Positions 24,837-34,350 of a stretch of 64,000 nt of DNA are shown here, one piece after another; position 1 is the first letter of the stretch, and each line of letters opens with the position of its first letter. The notes beneath the pieces were generated by a model. That model was not told the origin of the DNA. It searched no databases and saw only the letters and a program-made list of their open reading frames with translations. Source of the stretch: Lacrimispora amygdalina (GTDB lineage: Bacteria > Bacillota > Clostridia > Lachnospirales > Lachnospiraceae); contig NZ_OAOF01000013.1 in assembly GCF_900205965.1 (NCBI RefSeq), positions 1 through 64,000 on the forward strand. The letters are read 5' to 3'. The position numbers and the translations under genes are program-made.

Positions 24837-26522
24837 TTACAGCTTGTCATATTGCATAATTGCACCCTCAGAACCAGAGGCAGCAATCTTACAATATAAT
24901 CCCAGATAGCCCCGTTTAAACTTGGGTTCCGGACGTTTCCACTCTTTTAACCGGTTTTCGATTTCTTCCTCACTGACCAGCAGATTAATACTCCGTTTTT
25001 CCACATCAATTTCAATTCTGTCTCCATTTTTTACAATGGCAATTGCTCCGCCTTCTGCGGCCTCTGGTGAGATGTGTCCCACAAAGCATCCATTATTGGT
25101 TCCACTGAAACGTCCATCCGTAATTAACGCGGTTGTTTTAGATAACCCCCGCCCGTATAAATATTTCATTGCTTTGTACATTTCACGCATTCCAGGTCCT
25201 CCCTTAGGACCTTCATACCGGATTACAACCACATGTCCATCCCGGATTACACCATTAAGGATCGCTTCTTCTGCCTCCTCTTCTGAATCAAAGCAAATGG
25301 CTTCTCCTGTAAAATGGTGAAGACTTTCATCAAATGCCCCAGGCTTTGTAATTCCGGAATCCGGTGCCAGATTGCCACGAAGTACTGCCACGCCTCCCTG
25401 ATATCCAAACGGATCCGACATGGTTTTTATTACCCTGCTATCCTCCGGATACTGATAAATGTGAGTTTTTATATTATCCATCACACTATGAGCCGTTACA
25501 GTCATTTCATCTGCACAGATAATGGGCTGCATCTCTTCCAGCAGTCTGGATACACCCCCGGCACGGTAAAAGTCTACCATATTATATTCGGAAGCCGGAT
25601 TGATTTTTGCCAATTGAGGGGTTACTCTTGATAACTGGTCAAATTCTTCCAGAACATTCATATCCAGTTCTGCCTCATGAGCAATTGCAGTCAGATGCAT
25701 GACAGCGTTGGTGCTTCCACTCATGGCAAGGCATATTTTAATCGCATTTCTCATGCTTTCCTTGGTTATAATCTGGCGGGCTGTAATGTTTTTTTCCACC
25801 AGTTCCATAATTTTTATACCAGTATCTTCCGCGATAGCAAGACGTGCTGCACTGGCAGCCGGAATAATTCCTCCATCCGGAAGCGTCATCCCAAGTGCCT
25901 CAGAAAGGGAACACATGGTATTTGCCGTTCCCAGATAAGCGCAGGAGCCGCAGGTAGGGCAGGCTAAGTTCTCCAATGAGGTGTATTCCTTTTCTGTGAT
26001 CTTATTTGCTGACAGCATTCCATAAGCCTCTGTACTGGAGGTCTGATCTGATTTACGGCCATCGAATTCAATACCTCCCTCCATGGGGCCACCTGGCAGT
26101 AAAATACAGGGAATATCCAGTCTGGCTGCCGCCATTAACATACCCGGAACAATTTTATCGCAGGAGCCGAGAAGCACAATCCCATCAAAAAGATTAATCT
26201 GAGCCATGGATTCAATTGAATTGGCTATAATTTCTCTTGACGGAAGTATGTAGTGCATCCCATCATGACCTTGTCCCATTCCATCACATCCGCCGATCAC
26301 TCCGAATTCCACCGGAGTTCCACCTGCACGGTAAATTCCATCCTTCACACGCTGTGCCACCTGGCGCAGGTTAAAATGTCCGGGTACACATTCACTCCAG
26401 GCATTGGCAATTCCGATCATCGGGCGTTTTAAGTCTTCCGTAGTAAATCCCATTGATTTGTATGTAGCACGATAGTATTGATTTTGTAATCCATTTAGAA
26501 TTTTTCCGCTTCTTTCCATCAT
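24837..26522 (-). CDS. IlvD/Edd-family sugar acid dehydratase
   Basis: 561 aa, IlvD-sized. Iron-sulfur ligands lie in NAWSECVPGH, LGSCDKIVPG (with the Lys used for Mg binding) and CPTCGSC, followed by GMTLPDGG and SGTNNGCFVGH. The family includes dihydroxy-acid dehydratase and aldonate dehydratases (YjhG/YagF, Edd). The GntP permease, KDG-type aldolase and IclR regulator around it, the same set as E. coli yjhFGHI, point to an aldonate such as xylonate or gluconate, not valine synthesis. GGAGAAGG precedes ATGATG; either ATG could start. Confidence 0.87.
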   Translation of the reverse strand: MMERSGKILNGLQNQYYRATYKSMGFTTEDLKRPMIGIANAWSECVPGHFNLRQVAQRVKDGIYRAGGTPVEFGVIGGCDGMGQGHDGMHYILPSREIIANSIESMAQINLFDGIVLLGSCDKIVPGMLMAAARLDIPCILLPGGPMEGGIEFDGRKSDQTSSTEAYGMLSANKITEKEYTSLENLACPTCGSCAYLGTANTMCSLSEALGMTLPDGGIIPAASAARLAIAEDTGIKIMELVEKNITARQIITKESMRNAIKICLAMSGSTNAVMHLTAIAHEAELDMNVLEEFDQLSRVTPQLAKINPASEYNMVDFYRAGGVSRLLEEMQPIICADEMTVTAHSVMDNIKTHIYQYPEDSRVIKTMSDPFGYQGGVAVLRGNLAPDSGITKPGAFDESLHHFTGEAICFDSEEEAEEAILNGVIRDGHVVVIRYEGPKGGPGMREMYKAMKYLYGRGLSKTTALITDGRFSGTNNGCFVGHISPEAAEGGAIAIVKNGDRIEIDVEKRSINLLVSEEEIENRLKEWKRPEPKFKRGYLGLYCKIAASGSEGAIMQYDKL

Positions 26523-26847
26523 ATCCTTCTCCTTTTATACATTAGTTAATTTACTCACCTGCCGACAGCTTCTGACAGCCTTCCCCCAAACAAATCATTT
26601 ACATCTCCTTTCTTTTCATTTATTTTCGTACTTATATACGTACCTAGTACGCATATAAGTATTTATAAGCTAAACAATAGCACTAACCTTTCATAATGTC
26701 AATATAGATAAGATAATAGATTTGTTTTCGTCTGATGTGACATACTTTATTTGTACTTTTTATGCAGTATTCACAAATGAATCCTATAGAATTCTATCCT
26801 GCTCTTTGATATAATAGATATAAATCTGAATGAATGAGGTGTCACAT
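26523..26847. other. Divergent control region between dehydratase and IclR genes
   Basis: AT-rich, no ORF. It holds the ribosome site of the dehydratase at its left end, the large inverted repeat at 26630-26660, and TATAAT at 26810-26815 as the likely -10 of the iclR-type gene; no good -35 is seen at 17 bases. Confidence 0.6.
26630..26660. promoter_or_regulatory. Large inverted repeat, probable IclR operator
   Basis: Two 14-base arms, ACTTATATACGTAC and GTACGCATATAAGT, around a 3-base centre, with one mismatched pair. It lies between the divergent sugar-acid operon and the IclR gene. Confidence 0.75.
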
Positions 26848-27627
26848 ATGCCTTCGAATGAACATCGGCCCACAGAACGGGTTCTGGATATACTTGAACT
26901 ACTGTCAACTAATGGAAATGGGATGACATTAACAGAATTATCAAAATCTTTAAATGCTCCAAAGAGCAGCATTATGCCTCTGGTACATACCATGACTACA
27001 AGAAAATTCATCTATATGAATCCGGAAAACTTCAAATATTTTATTGGAATCGCGGCTTTTTCCGTAGGATCCTCATATACAAACCACATTGACGCATTGG
27101 AATTTATCAAGACTGAGATGAGACATATCGTAGCAGAAAGCAATGAGACGTGCCAATTAGGAATTCAAAGCAGAAGCAATCTCCTCTATATTGCAAAAGA
27201 AGATTCGTCCCAGCCGATCCGGCTGGTGTCGTATGTCGGCAAGCAACTTCCTCTCTACTGTACTGCAATTGGACGGGCTATTTTAGCAGATATGGAACCA
27301 GACAAAATTTATGCATTATACCCTGATGGTTTAACGGGATTTACGCCTTATACCATTACCCAGTGGCCCCGTTTATTAGCAGAATTGGAAGAGACTAAAA
27401 AACGTGGATTTGCCCTTGAACATGAAGAATCAACCCCTGATGTCCACTGCGTCGGAGTTTCCCTGTGTAACAAAGAAAGGATTATTGCTGCTCTAAGTGT
27501 CTCTATTCCCTCATATCGTTATTCAGAAGAAAAGCTGAATTTTGTCATTAACCTTCTAAAAGAATCCAAAGCAACACTGGAAGCCGCTTTTTCAAGTAAT
27601 CTTATTGATTTAAGCAGTCTTTCCTGA
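26848..27627 (+). CDS. IclR family transcriptional regulator
   Basis: 259 aa from ATG 26848, which has GAGGTG seven bases upstream; ATG 26830 is an alternative with a poorer site. N-terminal winged helix (RVLDILELLSTNGNGMTLTELSKSLNAPKSSIMPLVHTM) then the GAF-like effector domain with LPLYCTAIGRAILA and EHEESTPDVHCVGVSL, both IclR hallmarks. It should regulate the divergent dehydratase-permease-aldolase operon, probably in response to the sugar acid or a keto-deoxy intermediate. Confidence 0.92.
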   Translation: MPSNEHRPTERVLDILELLSTNGNGMTLTELSKSLNAPKSSIMPLVHTMTTRKFIYMNPENFKYFIGIAAFSVGSSYTNHIDALEFIKTEMRHIVAESNETCQLGIQSRSNLLYIAKEDSSQPIRLVSYVGKQLPLYCTAIGRAILADMEPDKIYALYPDGLTGFTPYTITQWPRLLAELEETKKRGFALEHEESTPDVHCVGVSLCNKERIIAALSVSIPSYRYSEEKLNFVINLLKESKATLEAAFSSNLIDLSSLS

Positions 27628-27647
27628 TGGTTTAAGCATTACAATCA

Positions 27648-27686
27648 TAAAAGGAGGGGGCACAATATGCGTCTCCTCCTTTTTAA
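27648..27686 (+). terminator. Terminator of the IclR gene
   Basis: AAAAGGAGG...CCTCCTTTTT hairpin, 20 bases after the stop codon, ending in a T run. Confidence 0.8.
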
Positions 27687-27707
27687 CAAATATCATTTCT
27701 GGGATGT

Positions 27708-27744
27708 AAAAAGGCTGTGTACCCAAAAGTACAACAGCCTTTTC
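27708..27744 (-). terminator. Terminator of tRNA-Leu
   Basis: AAAAAGGCTGT...ACAGCCTTTT hairpin, with a T run in the minus-strand direction, just after the tRNA. Confidence 0.85.
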
Positions 27745-27747
27745 CTA

Positions 27748-27833
27748 TGCCGGCGACCGGAATCGAACCGGTACGGGAGGTAAGTCCCGCAGGATTTTAA
27801 GTCCTGTGCGTCTGCCAGTTCCGCCACGCCGGC
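27748..27833 (-). tRNA. tRNA-Leu (TAA)
   Basis: 86 nt with the long variable arm of class II tRNAs. Acceptor GCCGGCG/CGCCGGC, anticodon stem CAGGA/TCCTG around CTTAAAA, giving anticodon TAA. Discriminator A. Confidence 0.95.
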
Positions 27834-27873
27834 AACTTATGCTGTCAATGCCTCAGCACCGAACAACATATCG

Positions 27874-27902
27874 ATTATACAAAAAGACACCTTTTTTGTC
27901 AA
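27874..27902 (-). promoter_or_regulatory. Consensus promoter of tRNA-Leu
   Basis: Minus strand TTGACA (27897-27902), 17-base spacer, TATAAT (27874-27879): a perfect sigma-A consensus. Confidence 0.88.
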
Positions 27903-27955
27903 CTATTTTCGCTCCCATTAATTTTAAAAAAATATCGCTTTATCGATAATAGTAA

Positions 27956-27984
27956 TTGTTTTTATTTTAACAATATGGTATAAT
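27956..27984 (+). promoter_or_regulatory. nox promoter overlapped by a Rex-like operator
   Basis: TTGTTTTTATTTTAACAA (27956-27973) matches the clostridial Rex pattern TTGTTAANNNNTTAACAA except at two bases. It overlaps the -35 (TTGTTT, 27956-27961); the -10 is TATAAT (27979-27984), spacer 17. Repression at low NADH/NAD+ ratio by Rex is inferred. Confidence 0.7.
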
Positions 27985-28014
27985 TAAAAAAAATACAATT
28001 ATGGAGGTAATTTT

Positions 28015-29349
28015 ATGGAACGCATTGTTGTAATCGGGGCAAATCATGCAGGTACTGCTGCAATCAACACAATACTTGATAATTACAAAGACAAAGAAGT
28101 CATAATATTTGATTCCAATAATAATATCAGTTTTTTAGGGTGCGGTATGGCTCTATGGATCGGCAATCAGATCACATCACCGGATGGACTGTTTTACTGC
28201 AGCAAAGAAATTTTTGAGCAAAAAGGAGCAAAAGTTTATTTAGAGACAAAAGTAAATCATGTTGATTTTGAGAAAAAGCTGGTATCCGCTACAGGAAAAG
28301 ACGGACAAAGCTATGAACAGCCTTATGACAAGCTGATTCTTGCCTCTGGTTCCCTTCCTATTACACCGAATATTGAAGGTACTGACCTGGCCAATGTTCA
28401 ATATGTTAAATTATATCAAAATGCCAAAGAAGTCATTGATAAACTTCACGACCCCATGATCCGCAATGTGGTAGTTGTCGGTGCGGGATACATTGGTGTG
28501 GAACTGGCTGAGGCATTTAACAGAATCGGAAAGACGGTTACTCTGATTGATAATATGAATACCTGCCTGTCCAGTTATTATGACCCTGAGTTTACTGAGG
28601 TTATGTCTGAAAACTTAAAAAACCATGGAATCAAACTGGCCTTCAAAGAAACAGTAACCAGTCTTCAGGGCAGCCAAAAAGTGGAAAAGGTGATTACGGA
28701 TAAAAATGAATATGAAGCAGACATGGTTGTACTTGGTATTGGGTTTAAACCCAACAACCAGCTGGGCAAAGACACCCTGAAGCTGTTTAAGAACGGAGCC
28801 TATCTGGTTAACCTGCACCAGGAGACAAGTGTTCCTGATGTCTATGCAATCGGAGACTGTGCTACCGTCTTCGATAACTCCATTCAGAGAACCAATTACA
28901 TCGCTCTGGCTACTAACGCAGTCCGTTCTGGAATTGTAGCAGCACATAATGCCTGCGGCACTCCACTTGAGTCCAATGGGGTTCAGGGATCTAATGGTAT
29001 CTGCATCTGGAATCTTAAGATGGTATCCACCGGAATCACTCTGGAAAAGGCCAAAAAGCTAGGATATGATGCCGCTGCTGCTGATTATGAGGATACACAG
29101 AAGCCTGCATTTATAGAACATGATAATTATAAGGTAAAAATCCGGATTGTCTACGATAAAAAATCAAGGGTAATCCTGGGTGCCCAGATGTGTTCCGAAT
29201 ATGACATATCCATGGCAATCCACATGTTCTCTCTTGCGATTCAGGAACAGGTAACCATAGACCGGCTAAAGCTGACAGACATCTTTTTCCTTCCGCATTT
29301 CAACCAGCCATATAATTACTTTACCATGGCAGCTCTACAGGCTGAGTAA
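28015..29349 (+). CDS. nox: NADH oxidase (water-forming), CoA-disulfide reductase family
   Basis: 444 aa. FAD-binding [12 protein letters not shown] (about 8-19), active Cys in [10 protein letters not shown] (about residue 43), NAD-binding [16 protein letters not shown]-binding YAIGDCATV, and C-terminal dimer end [15 protein letters not shown]. The single redox Cys in LGCG is the mark of NoxE-type oxidases that reduce O2 to water with two NADH. GGAGG precedes the ATG. A single gene with its own promoter and terminator. It gives oxygen protection and NAD+ recycling. Confidence 0.92.
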   Translation: MERIVVIGANHAGTAAINTILDNYKDKEVIIFDSNNNISFLGCGMALWIGNQITSPDGLFYCSKEIFEQKGAKVYLETKVNHVDFEKKLVSATGKDGQSYEQPYDKLILASGSLPITPNIEGTDLANVQYVKLYQNAKEVIDKLHDPMIRNVVVVGAGYIGVELAEAFNRIGKTVTLIDNMNTCLSSYYDPEFTEVMSENLKNHGIKLAFKETVTSLQGSQKVEKVITDKNEYEADMVVLGIGFKPNNQLGKDTLKLFKNGAYLVNLHQETSVPDVYAIGDCATVFDNSIQRTNYIALATNAVRSGIVAAHNACGTPLESNGVQGSNGICIWNLKMVSTGITLEKAKKLGYDAAAADYEDTQKPAFIEHDNYKVKIRIVYDKKSRVILGAQMCSEYDISMAIHMFSLAIQEQVTIDRLKLTDIFFLPHFNQPYNYFTMAALQAE

Positions 29350-29358
29350 TTGGTATCC

Positions 29359-29396
29359 AAAAAGGCGGTGTGTTCATTGGAACACACCGCCTTTTT
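29359..29396. terminator. Terminator after nox (bidirectional)
   Basis: A perfect 17-base stem starting AAAAAGGCGGTGTG with a 4-base loop (ATTG) and A/T runs on both sides. It also ends the minus-strand tRNA-Tyr transcript. Confidence 0.92.
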
Positions 29397-29404
29397 AAAT
29401 GAAA

Positions 29405-29486
29405 TGGGTGGAGAAGGATTCGAACCTTCGAAGTCGTCGACAACAGATTTACAGTCTGCCCCCTTTGGCCGCTCGGGAACCCACCC
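29405..29486 (-). tRNA. tRNA-Tyr (GTA)
   Basis: 82 nt with a long variable arm. Acceptor GGGTGGG/TCCACCC, anticodon stem CAGA/TCTG around CTGTAAA, giving anticodon GTA. Discriminator A. Confidence 0.95.
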
Positions 29487-29510
29487 ATGCTTTATTATCA
29501 AGCGAGTGTT

Positions 29511-29539
29511 ATTTTATCATAGTGAATCAAAAAAATCAA
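29511..29539 (-). promoter_or_regulatory. Promoter of tRNA-Tyr
   Basis: Minus strand TTGATT (29534-29539), 17-base spacer, TAAAAT (29511-29516). Confidence 0.7.
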
Positions 29540-29574
29540 GGCATTTTTAAAAATTTATAACAAAAATAAACAAG

Positions 29575-31635
29575 TTATTCCCGGTCTCCCACCAGCAAAA
29601 CGGAGCTTAAAGGTGGCATTTGAACTCTTACTCCGCCTTGTTCAACTGTAAATGAAATCTTACCCACATTATAGCCATTCTCATAAGTAAGCATAACACG
29701 GGACATGGTTTCTCCGTCCTTCATACCCATCTGCCATACAGGAATCAAAACCTCTTTCTCATCTGTATGGCTGCTGACTGCAACTGCACAGATGCTGTCA
29801 TTTAAAAAACGGCCATATGCAATCATATGATCTCCTGTCAGCAGGGGCTTTAATGAACCAAGACGAAGCGCCAAAATGGTCCTGTGCAGCTCAGTCATAT
29901 ATCTGTGAAACTCAATCAGTTCTAAATTTTCATTGCCCCAGGGATAGGTCCTGCGGTTATCCGGGTCCGTCCAGCCGCAGACTCCCGCTTCGTCCCCATA
30001 GTAAATAGCTGGAGCTCCAGGCCATGTCATCTGGATCATAACACCCTGCCGAAACACCCCATAGCTGATCCCTTCCGCTGCCGCCTCTGGTCCTTCCGTT
30101 GAAGTACGGCCGGTTCTTTTGTTCGTTCTTGTAAGAAACCGGGAATGATCATGGTTGGAAAGCTGGTTCATGGCTGTTAAAAGCGATCCTGTGGTCATAC
30201 GGCTCATATGATAATTCATGGAACGAAAGAACGTCTCGCCATCACCTAAAAGCTTTGGATTTATCTCGTCACTGTGTTTTTCCATACCGGTTAAGAACCA
30301 GGAAACAGGTTCCATAAATGCATCATAATTCATAACGGTATCCCATTCATCCCCCTGCAGCCAGGCAGACGGATCTCCATAATGCTCTGCCAGTACGATG
30401 GCATTGGGATTTGCTGCTTTTACAGCTTTTCTGAAATCCTTCCAGAACTTATGATTAAACTGACTGCTGTGACCTAAGTCTGCTGCCACGTCAAGACGCC
30501 AGCCATCCGCATTATAAGGGTCGGAGACCCATTTTGCGGCAATATCCAGGATATAGCGGCAAAGTATTTCAGAGCCCTCATAATTAAGCTTTGGCAGAGT
30601 AGAATGTCCCCACCAGCCATCATAAGAATTATTATAAGGCCATTCTGTATCAGTAAACTTAAAAAAAGTACGGTAAGGACTGTTCTCCGATGCATATGCT
30701 CCCGGCTCATAGCTGCCTGACAGCTCATAGATCCGCTCCCCATCCAGCCATTTATTAAAGGATCCACAGTGATTGAATACACCGTCAAGAATCACCTTCA
30801 TGCCCCGTTTGTGAACCTCCTCAACAAACCTGGCAAAAAACTCATTGCTTGCTTTTAAGTTCTCCTCATTGGTTGTACGGATCATGTATTTTGTGGCACC
30901 CAGGTTATCGGAAGCTTCCGCTGCCACCGTCTCTCCGCCGTCTTTTACAATCACTCCATAATGAGGATCAATATAATCATAATCCTGGCAGTCATACTTA
31001 TGATTGGATGGAGAAACAAATATGGGATTTAGATATATCACTTCCACACCCAGATTCTCAAGATAATCAAGCTTATCCCATACTCCCTTTAAATCTCCGC
31101 CATAGAAACAGCCGACATCAAACTGATCGGGGTATTTATCCCAGCTATCCACCGCTGTCACTCTTTGTCCGAGATAGCGGTATTCTTCACTTACCACATC
31201 ATTGGAGGGATCTCCATTACAGAAACGGTCCACAAAAATCTGATACATCACGGCGCCCTTCGCCCAGTCAGGCGTAGTAAATCCCGGCACAATGATAAAC
31301 CAGCCGTTATCCGGATACTGCCCTGCAGGACCCAGACGGTTATAATAACAGACTTCATCTCCCTTTTTCACCAGAAAACAATATCTTATTGGATCACTGC
31401 CTGTCTTCAGCCTGTATTCATAATAGTCAAACAAATCGTCTGAATCTGATTTTACCATAAAAATCTCAGACGGTCTGCCAGCCTCTATAAAACTTACAGA
31501 ATCTGCATTATTAACTCCTGTCCGGAAAAGAAGAACTACTTCGTCTCCTTCCTCAGGTTCCGACGGGAACCTGAAACTGTCAGTCTCATCAGTAAATAAT
31601 GCATCTTTATTTAACGCCTCTGTCTGGAAGCACAT
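29575..31635 (-). CDS. GH13 alpha-glycosidase (neopullulanase/cyclomaltodextrinase-like)
   Basis: 686 aa from ATG 31635; the open frame extends to a GTG at 31656, but AAAGGAA lies between them. N-terminal beta domain (about 1-130), then the catalytic barrel opening VYQIFVDRFCNGDPSND. GH13 motifs: LDGVFNHCG, nucleophile Asp in GWRLDVAADL, acid Glu in VLAEHYGDP, and SNHDHSRFL. Length and MYQIF.DRF point to the GH13_20 neopullulanase/maltogenic group acting on maltodextrins in the cytoplasm (no signal peptide). A single gene. Confidence 0.9.
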   Translation of the reverse strand: MCFQTEALNKDALFTDETDSFRFPSEPEEGDEVVLLFRTGVNNADSVSFIEAGRPSEIFMVKSDSDDLFDYYEYRLKTGSDPIRYCFLVKKGDEVCYYNRLGPAGQYPDNGWFIIVPGFTTPDWAKGAVMYQIFVDRFCNGDPSNDVVSEEYRYLGQRVTAVDSWDKYPDQFDVGCFYGGDLKGVWDKLDYLENLGVEVIYLNPIFVSPSNHKYDCQDYDYIDPHYGVIVKDGGETVAAEASDNLGATKYMIRTTNEENLKASNEFFARFVEEVHKRGMKVILDGVFNHCGSFNKWLDGERIYELSGSYEPGAYASENSPYRTFFKFTDTEWPYNNSYDGWWGHSTLPKLNYEGSEILCRYILDIAAKWVSDPYNADGWRLDVAADLGHSSQFNHKFWKDFRKAVKAANPNAIVLAEHYGDPSAWLQGDEWDTVMNYDAFMEPVSWFLTGMEKHSDEINPKLLGDGETFFRSMNYHMSRMTTGSLLTAMNQLSNHDHSRFLTRTNKRTGRTSTEGPEAAAEGISYGVFRQGVMIQMTWPGAPAIYYGDEAGVCGWTDPDNRRTYPWGNENLELIEFHRYMTELHRTILALRLGSLKPLLTGDHMIAYGRFLNDSICAVAVSSHTDEKEVLIPVWQMGMKDGETMSRVMLTYENGYNVGKISFTVEQGGVRVQMPPLSSVLLVGDRE

Positions 31636-31671
31636 AGGTTCTTCATTTCCTTTCACGTCTACTCTGCTTTT

Positions 31672-31700
31672 ATTCTATCTGATTGGAAACAATTATACAA
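31672..31700 (-). promoter_or_regulatory. Promoter of the GH13 glycosidase gene
   Basis: Minus strand TTGTAT (31695-31700), 17-base spacer, TAGAAT (31672-31677). Confidence 0.6.
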
Positions 31701-31714
31701 CCCACCTAAAAATA

Positions 31715-31746
31715 AAAAACGGTCAGCGGGGTAGCTGACCGTTTTT
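31715..31746 (-). terminator. Orphan intrinsic terminator
   Basis: A perfect stem AAAACGGTCAGC / GCTGACCGTTTT with a long T-rich tail on the minus strand. No gene is assigned directly upstream; it is either a second terminator for ftsH or the end of a small RNA. Confidence 0.8.
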
Positions 31747-31911
31747 CGGAGAAGGTATTTCGTTTCTTATGGGGTGTAGCAAAAACTATATAATGTATTG
31801 GGGGGGTTTACGATTATTAATATACCATGCCTGAGAAAATAAGTGTGCACAAACATCATTTTTTTACGAATCATTTTTTATGCATATTTTCTCTGTTACA
31901 CCACAGGCAAC
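31747..31911. other. Unexplained spacer between ftsH terminator and orphan terminator
   Basis: AT-rich with a G7 run near 31801. No coding frame is supported. It could encode a small RNA ending at 31715, but no convincing promoter was found. Confidence 0.4.
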
Positions 31912-31968
31912 AAAAAAGCACAGATCCCCGGGCAAAAACTTAGATATTTTACCGGATCTCTGTGCTTC
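31912..31968 (-). terminator. Terminator of the tilS-hpt-ftsH operon
   Basis: On the minus strand AAGCACAG...ATCC pairs with GGAT...CTGTGCTT (small bulge), followed by TTTTTT, about 16 bases after the ftsH stop. Confidence 0.75.
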
Positions 31969-31983
31969 TACTCATATCAATGC

Positions 31984-33813
31984 TTAGATCGTATCAGCCT
32001 CTGCATCAACAGGAAACAGGCTTTCAAATTCCTTCTGTCCTATTTTCTCTTTTTCCATCAGCAGCTTACAGCAGGAATGAAGAACATCCTCATGCTTTAA
32101 GATAATCTCTTTCGCTTTTACATAGCATTCATCAATGATTCTCTTTACTTCATTGTCAATGGTATTGGCAACCTGACCTCCGTAATTCTTGGTATGAGCC
32201 AGATCTTTACCAATAAACACCTCGTCGCTGTCATTGTCGTAATTAATCATACCAACCTGGTCTGACATTCCATACTGGGTAACCATGGCTCTGGCAAGAG
32301 CAGTCGCCTGCTTAATATCCTGGGAAGCACCTGTGGTAATATCGCCGAAGATAATCTCTTCTGCAATCCGTCCGCCTAAGTCTACCATAATATCCTGCAG
32401 CATCTTACCCCTGGTGTTAAACATATGGTCGTTTTCAGGAAGAGGCATGGTATATCCTGCAGCACTGACTCCCGTAGGAATAATGGAGATGGTGTGAACC
32501 GGTCCTTCATCCGGAAGCAGATGGAAAAGGATTGCATGCCCTGCTTCATGATAGGCTGTAATCTTCTTCTCCTTCTCCGTGATAATCTTGCTCTTCTTTT
32601 CTGCACCGATTCCCACCTTTACAAAGGCTTTATCAATATCAGACTGATTAATATACTTCTTGCTGTGCCTTGCTGCATAAATGGCAGCTTCATTCATCAG
32701 ATTCTCTAAGTCCGCGCCGGTAAAGCCCGATGTGGTCTGAGCGATTCTTTTTAAATCCACATCCTCTGCAAGAGGTTTCTCCTTGGAGTGGACCCCTAAG
32801 ATCTCCTCTCTTCCCTTCACATCCGGTCTCCCCACGCTGACCTTACGGTCAAAACGTCCGGGTCTTAAGATAGCCGGGTCCAGAATATCCACACGGTTGG
32901 TCGCTGCCATTACAATGATTCCTTCGTTGATTCCGAAACCGTCCATCTCAACAAGAAGCTGATTTAATGTCTGCTCCCTTTCATCGTGGCCGCCGCCCAT
33001 TCCGGTTCCCCTTCTTCTGGCAACTGCATCGATTTCATCGATAAATATAATACAGGGAGCATGCTTTTTACCCTCTTCAAATAAATCTCTCACCCGGGAA
33101 GCACCCACGCCCACAAACATCTCTACGAAATCAGAACCGGATATAGAGAAAAAGGGAACGCCTGCTTCTCCAGCCACCGCTTTTGCAAGAAGTGTCTTTC
33201 CTGTTCCGGGAGGTCCAACCAGAAGAATACCCTTGGGAATACGGGCTCCTACTCCAGTGTATTTCTGCGGATTCTTTAAGAAATCCACAACCTCTTCCAG
33301 TTCCTCTTTTTCCTCTTCAAGTCCTGCTACCTTGCTGAAGTTTACTTTGTTGGCATCCTTGGCAAGATGAGCACGGCTCCTTCCAAAATTCATCATCTTG
33401 GCATTGGCGCTGCCCGCTCCGGCTCTTGCATTCATTAACATAAACAGAAAAACCAGGGCTACCGCTGTTAAAATAATGGGAAGGGTAACGACCAGAAAAA
33501 GATTCTCTTTCTGAACGGCATCCACAGTATAGGTAATTCCGTTCCGGTCCAGAAGGTCCTGGATTTCAATTACATTGGATACATTGGCCTGTTTTGATGA
33601 ACCGTCCGTCATAGTCATCTCGATTCTGCCGGTCGGGGGCGGATCGTTCTGTTTGACTGTGGCTGAAGTTATGGTCCCATTGTCTATCGCCTGCATAAGT
33701 TCCTGGTTTGTAATGATTCCGCTCTTTTGGGGCAGTCTACTGGCAAATAAAAGCATAATAGCCAGAAGGAGCAGGAATCCCAAGCCTTTAAATGGTTGCT
33801 GTTGTTTCAACAT
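31984..33813 (-). CDS. ftsH: ATP-dependent zinc metalloprotease FtsH
   Basis: 609 aa. Two membrane helices (about 10-26 and 103-127) flank a small extracellular domain. AAA module with Walker A GPPGTGKT, Walker B IIFIDEID, and second region of homology [20 protein letters not shown]. Protease zinc motif HEAGH, with a distal acidic ligand expected further on. It degrades misfolded and regulatory membrane proteins and is needed for sporulation in Bacillus. Follows hpt by 9 bases, the standard Firmicute order tilS-hpt-ftsH. Confidence 0.97.
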   Translation of the reverse strand: MLKQQQPFKGLGFLLLLAIMLLFASRLPQKSGIITNQELMQAIDNGTITSATVKQNDPPPTGRIEMTMTDGSSKQANVSNVIEIQDLLDRNGITYTVDAVQKENLFLVVTLPIILTAVALVFLFMLMNARAGAGSANAKMMNFGRSRAHLAKDANKVNFSKVAGLEEEKEELEEVVDFLKNPQKYTGVGARIPKGILLVGPPGTGKTLLAKAVAGEAGVPFFSISGSDFVEMFVGVGASRVRDLFEEGKKHAPCIIFIDEIDAVARRRGTGMGGGHDEREQTLNQLLVEMDGFGINEGIIVMAATNRVDILDPAILRPGRFDRKVSVGRPDVKGREEILGVHSKEKPLAEDVDLKRIAQTTSGFTGADLENLMNEAAIYAARHSKKYINQSDIDKAFVKVGIGAEKKSKIITEKEKKITAYHEAGHAILFHLLPDEGPVHTISIIPTGVSAAGYTMPLPENDHMFNTRGKMLQDIMVDLGGRIAEEIIFGDITTGASQDIKQATALARAMVTQYGMSDQVGMINYDNDSDEVFIGKDLAHTKNYGGQVANTIDNEVKRIIDECYVKAKEIILKHEDVLHSCCKLLMEKEKIGQKEFESLFPVDAEADTI

Positions 33814-33822
33814 GCTGCCTCC

Positions 33823-34350
33823 TTATTGCTGTTCTATCACTCCAATATATGGCAAATTCCTGTATATCTGATCGTAGTCAAGACCATAACCGATGATAAA
33901 CTCATCCGGCACGGTAAAGCAGGTATACTTTACTTCAACCTGTTTCTTCACACGGCGCTCCGGCTTATCAAGCAGGGTACATAACTCCACGCTGTTTGGA
34001 TTTCTCTGTTTTAAAACCTCAATTAAGTAAGAAAGAGTATTGCCGGAATCGATGATATCCTCCACAATCAATACGTCCTTGCCTTCAATCGGGTCATCCA
34101 AATCCTTTATTATTTTCACGATTCCGCTTGATACAGTTCCGGATCCATAGCTGGAAACAGACATAAAGTCCATGGTTAACGGCAGCTCAATCCTCTTTGC
34201 CAGTTCACAGGTAAAGAAAACGCCTCCCTTTAAAATGCAAATCAGGTGAAGGGGCTTTCCCTTGTAGTCCCTGCTGATCTCTTCCGCTATTTCCTTAATT
34301 CTTGTTGCTATCTCTTCCTCTGATAGCATCACACGTATCTTGTCATCCAT
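33823..34350 (-). CDS. hpt: Hypoxanthine phosphoribosyltransferase
   Basis: 175 aa. PRPP-binding motif VLIVEDIIDSGNTL (about 98-111), flexible-loop region SVSSYGSGT, and C-terminal base site VPDEFIIGYGLDY. It converts hypoxanthine or guanine plus PRPP to IMP or GMP. Its ATG overlaps the end of tilS by 8 bases, so translation is coupled. TilS-Hpt association is known in Bacillus and regulates ftsH there. Confidence 0.95.
   Translation of the reverse strand: MDDKIRVMLSEEEIATRIKEIAEEISRDYKGKPLHLICILKGGVFFTCELAKRIELPLTMDFMSVSSYGSGTVSSGIVKIIKDLDDPIEGKDVLIVEDIIDSGNTLSYLIEVLKQRNPNSVELCTLLDKPERRVKKQVEVKYTCFTVPDEFIIGYGLDYDQIYRNLPYIGVIEQQ

Noticed and set aside
24837..26522. Calling the dehydratase IlvD of branched-chain amino acid synthesis
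   Set aside because: No ilv or leu genes are nearby, and the GntP permease, aldolase and IclR regulator point to sugar acids. The sequence alone cannot fully exclude it.
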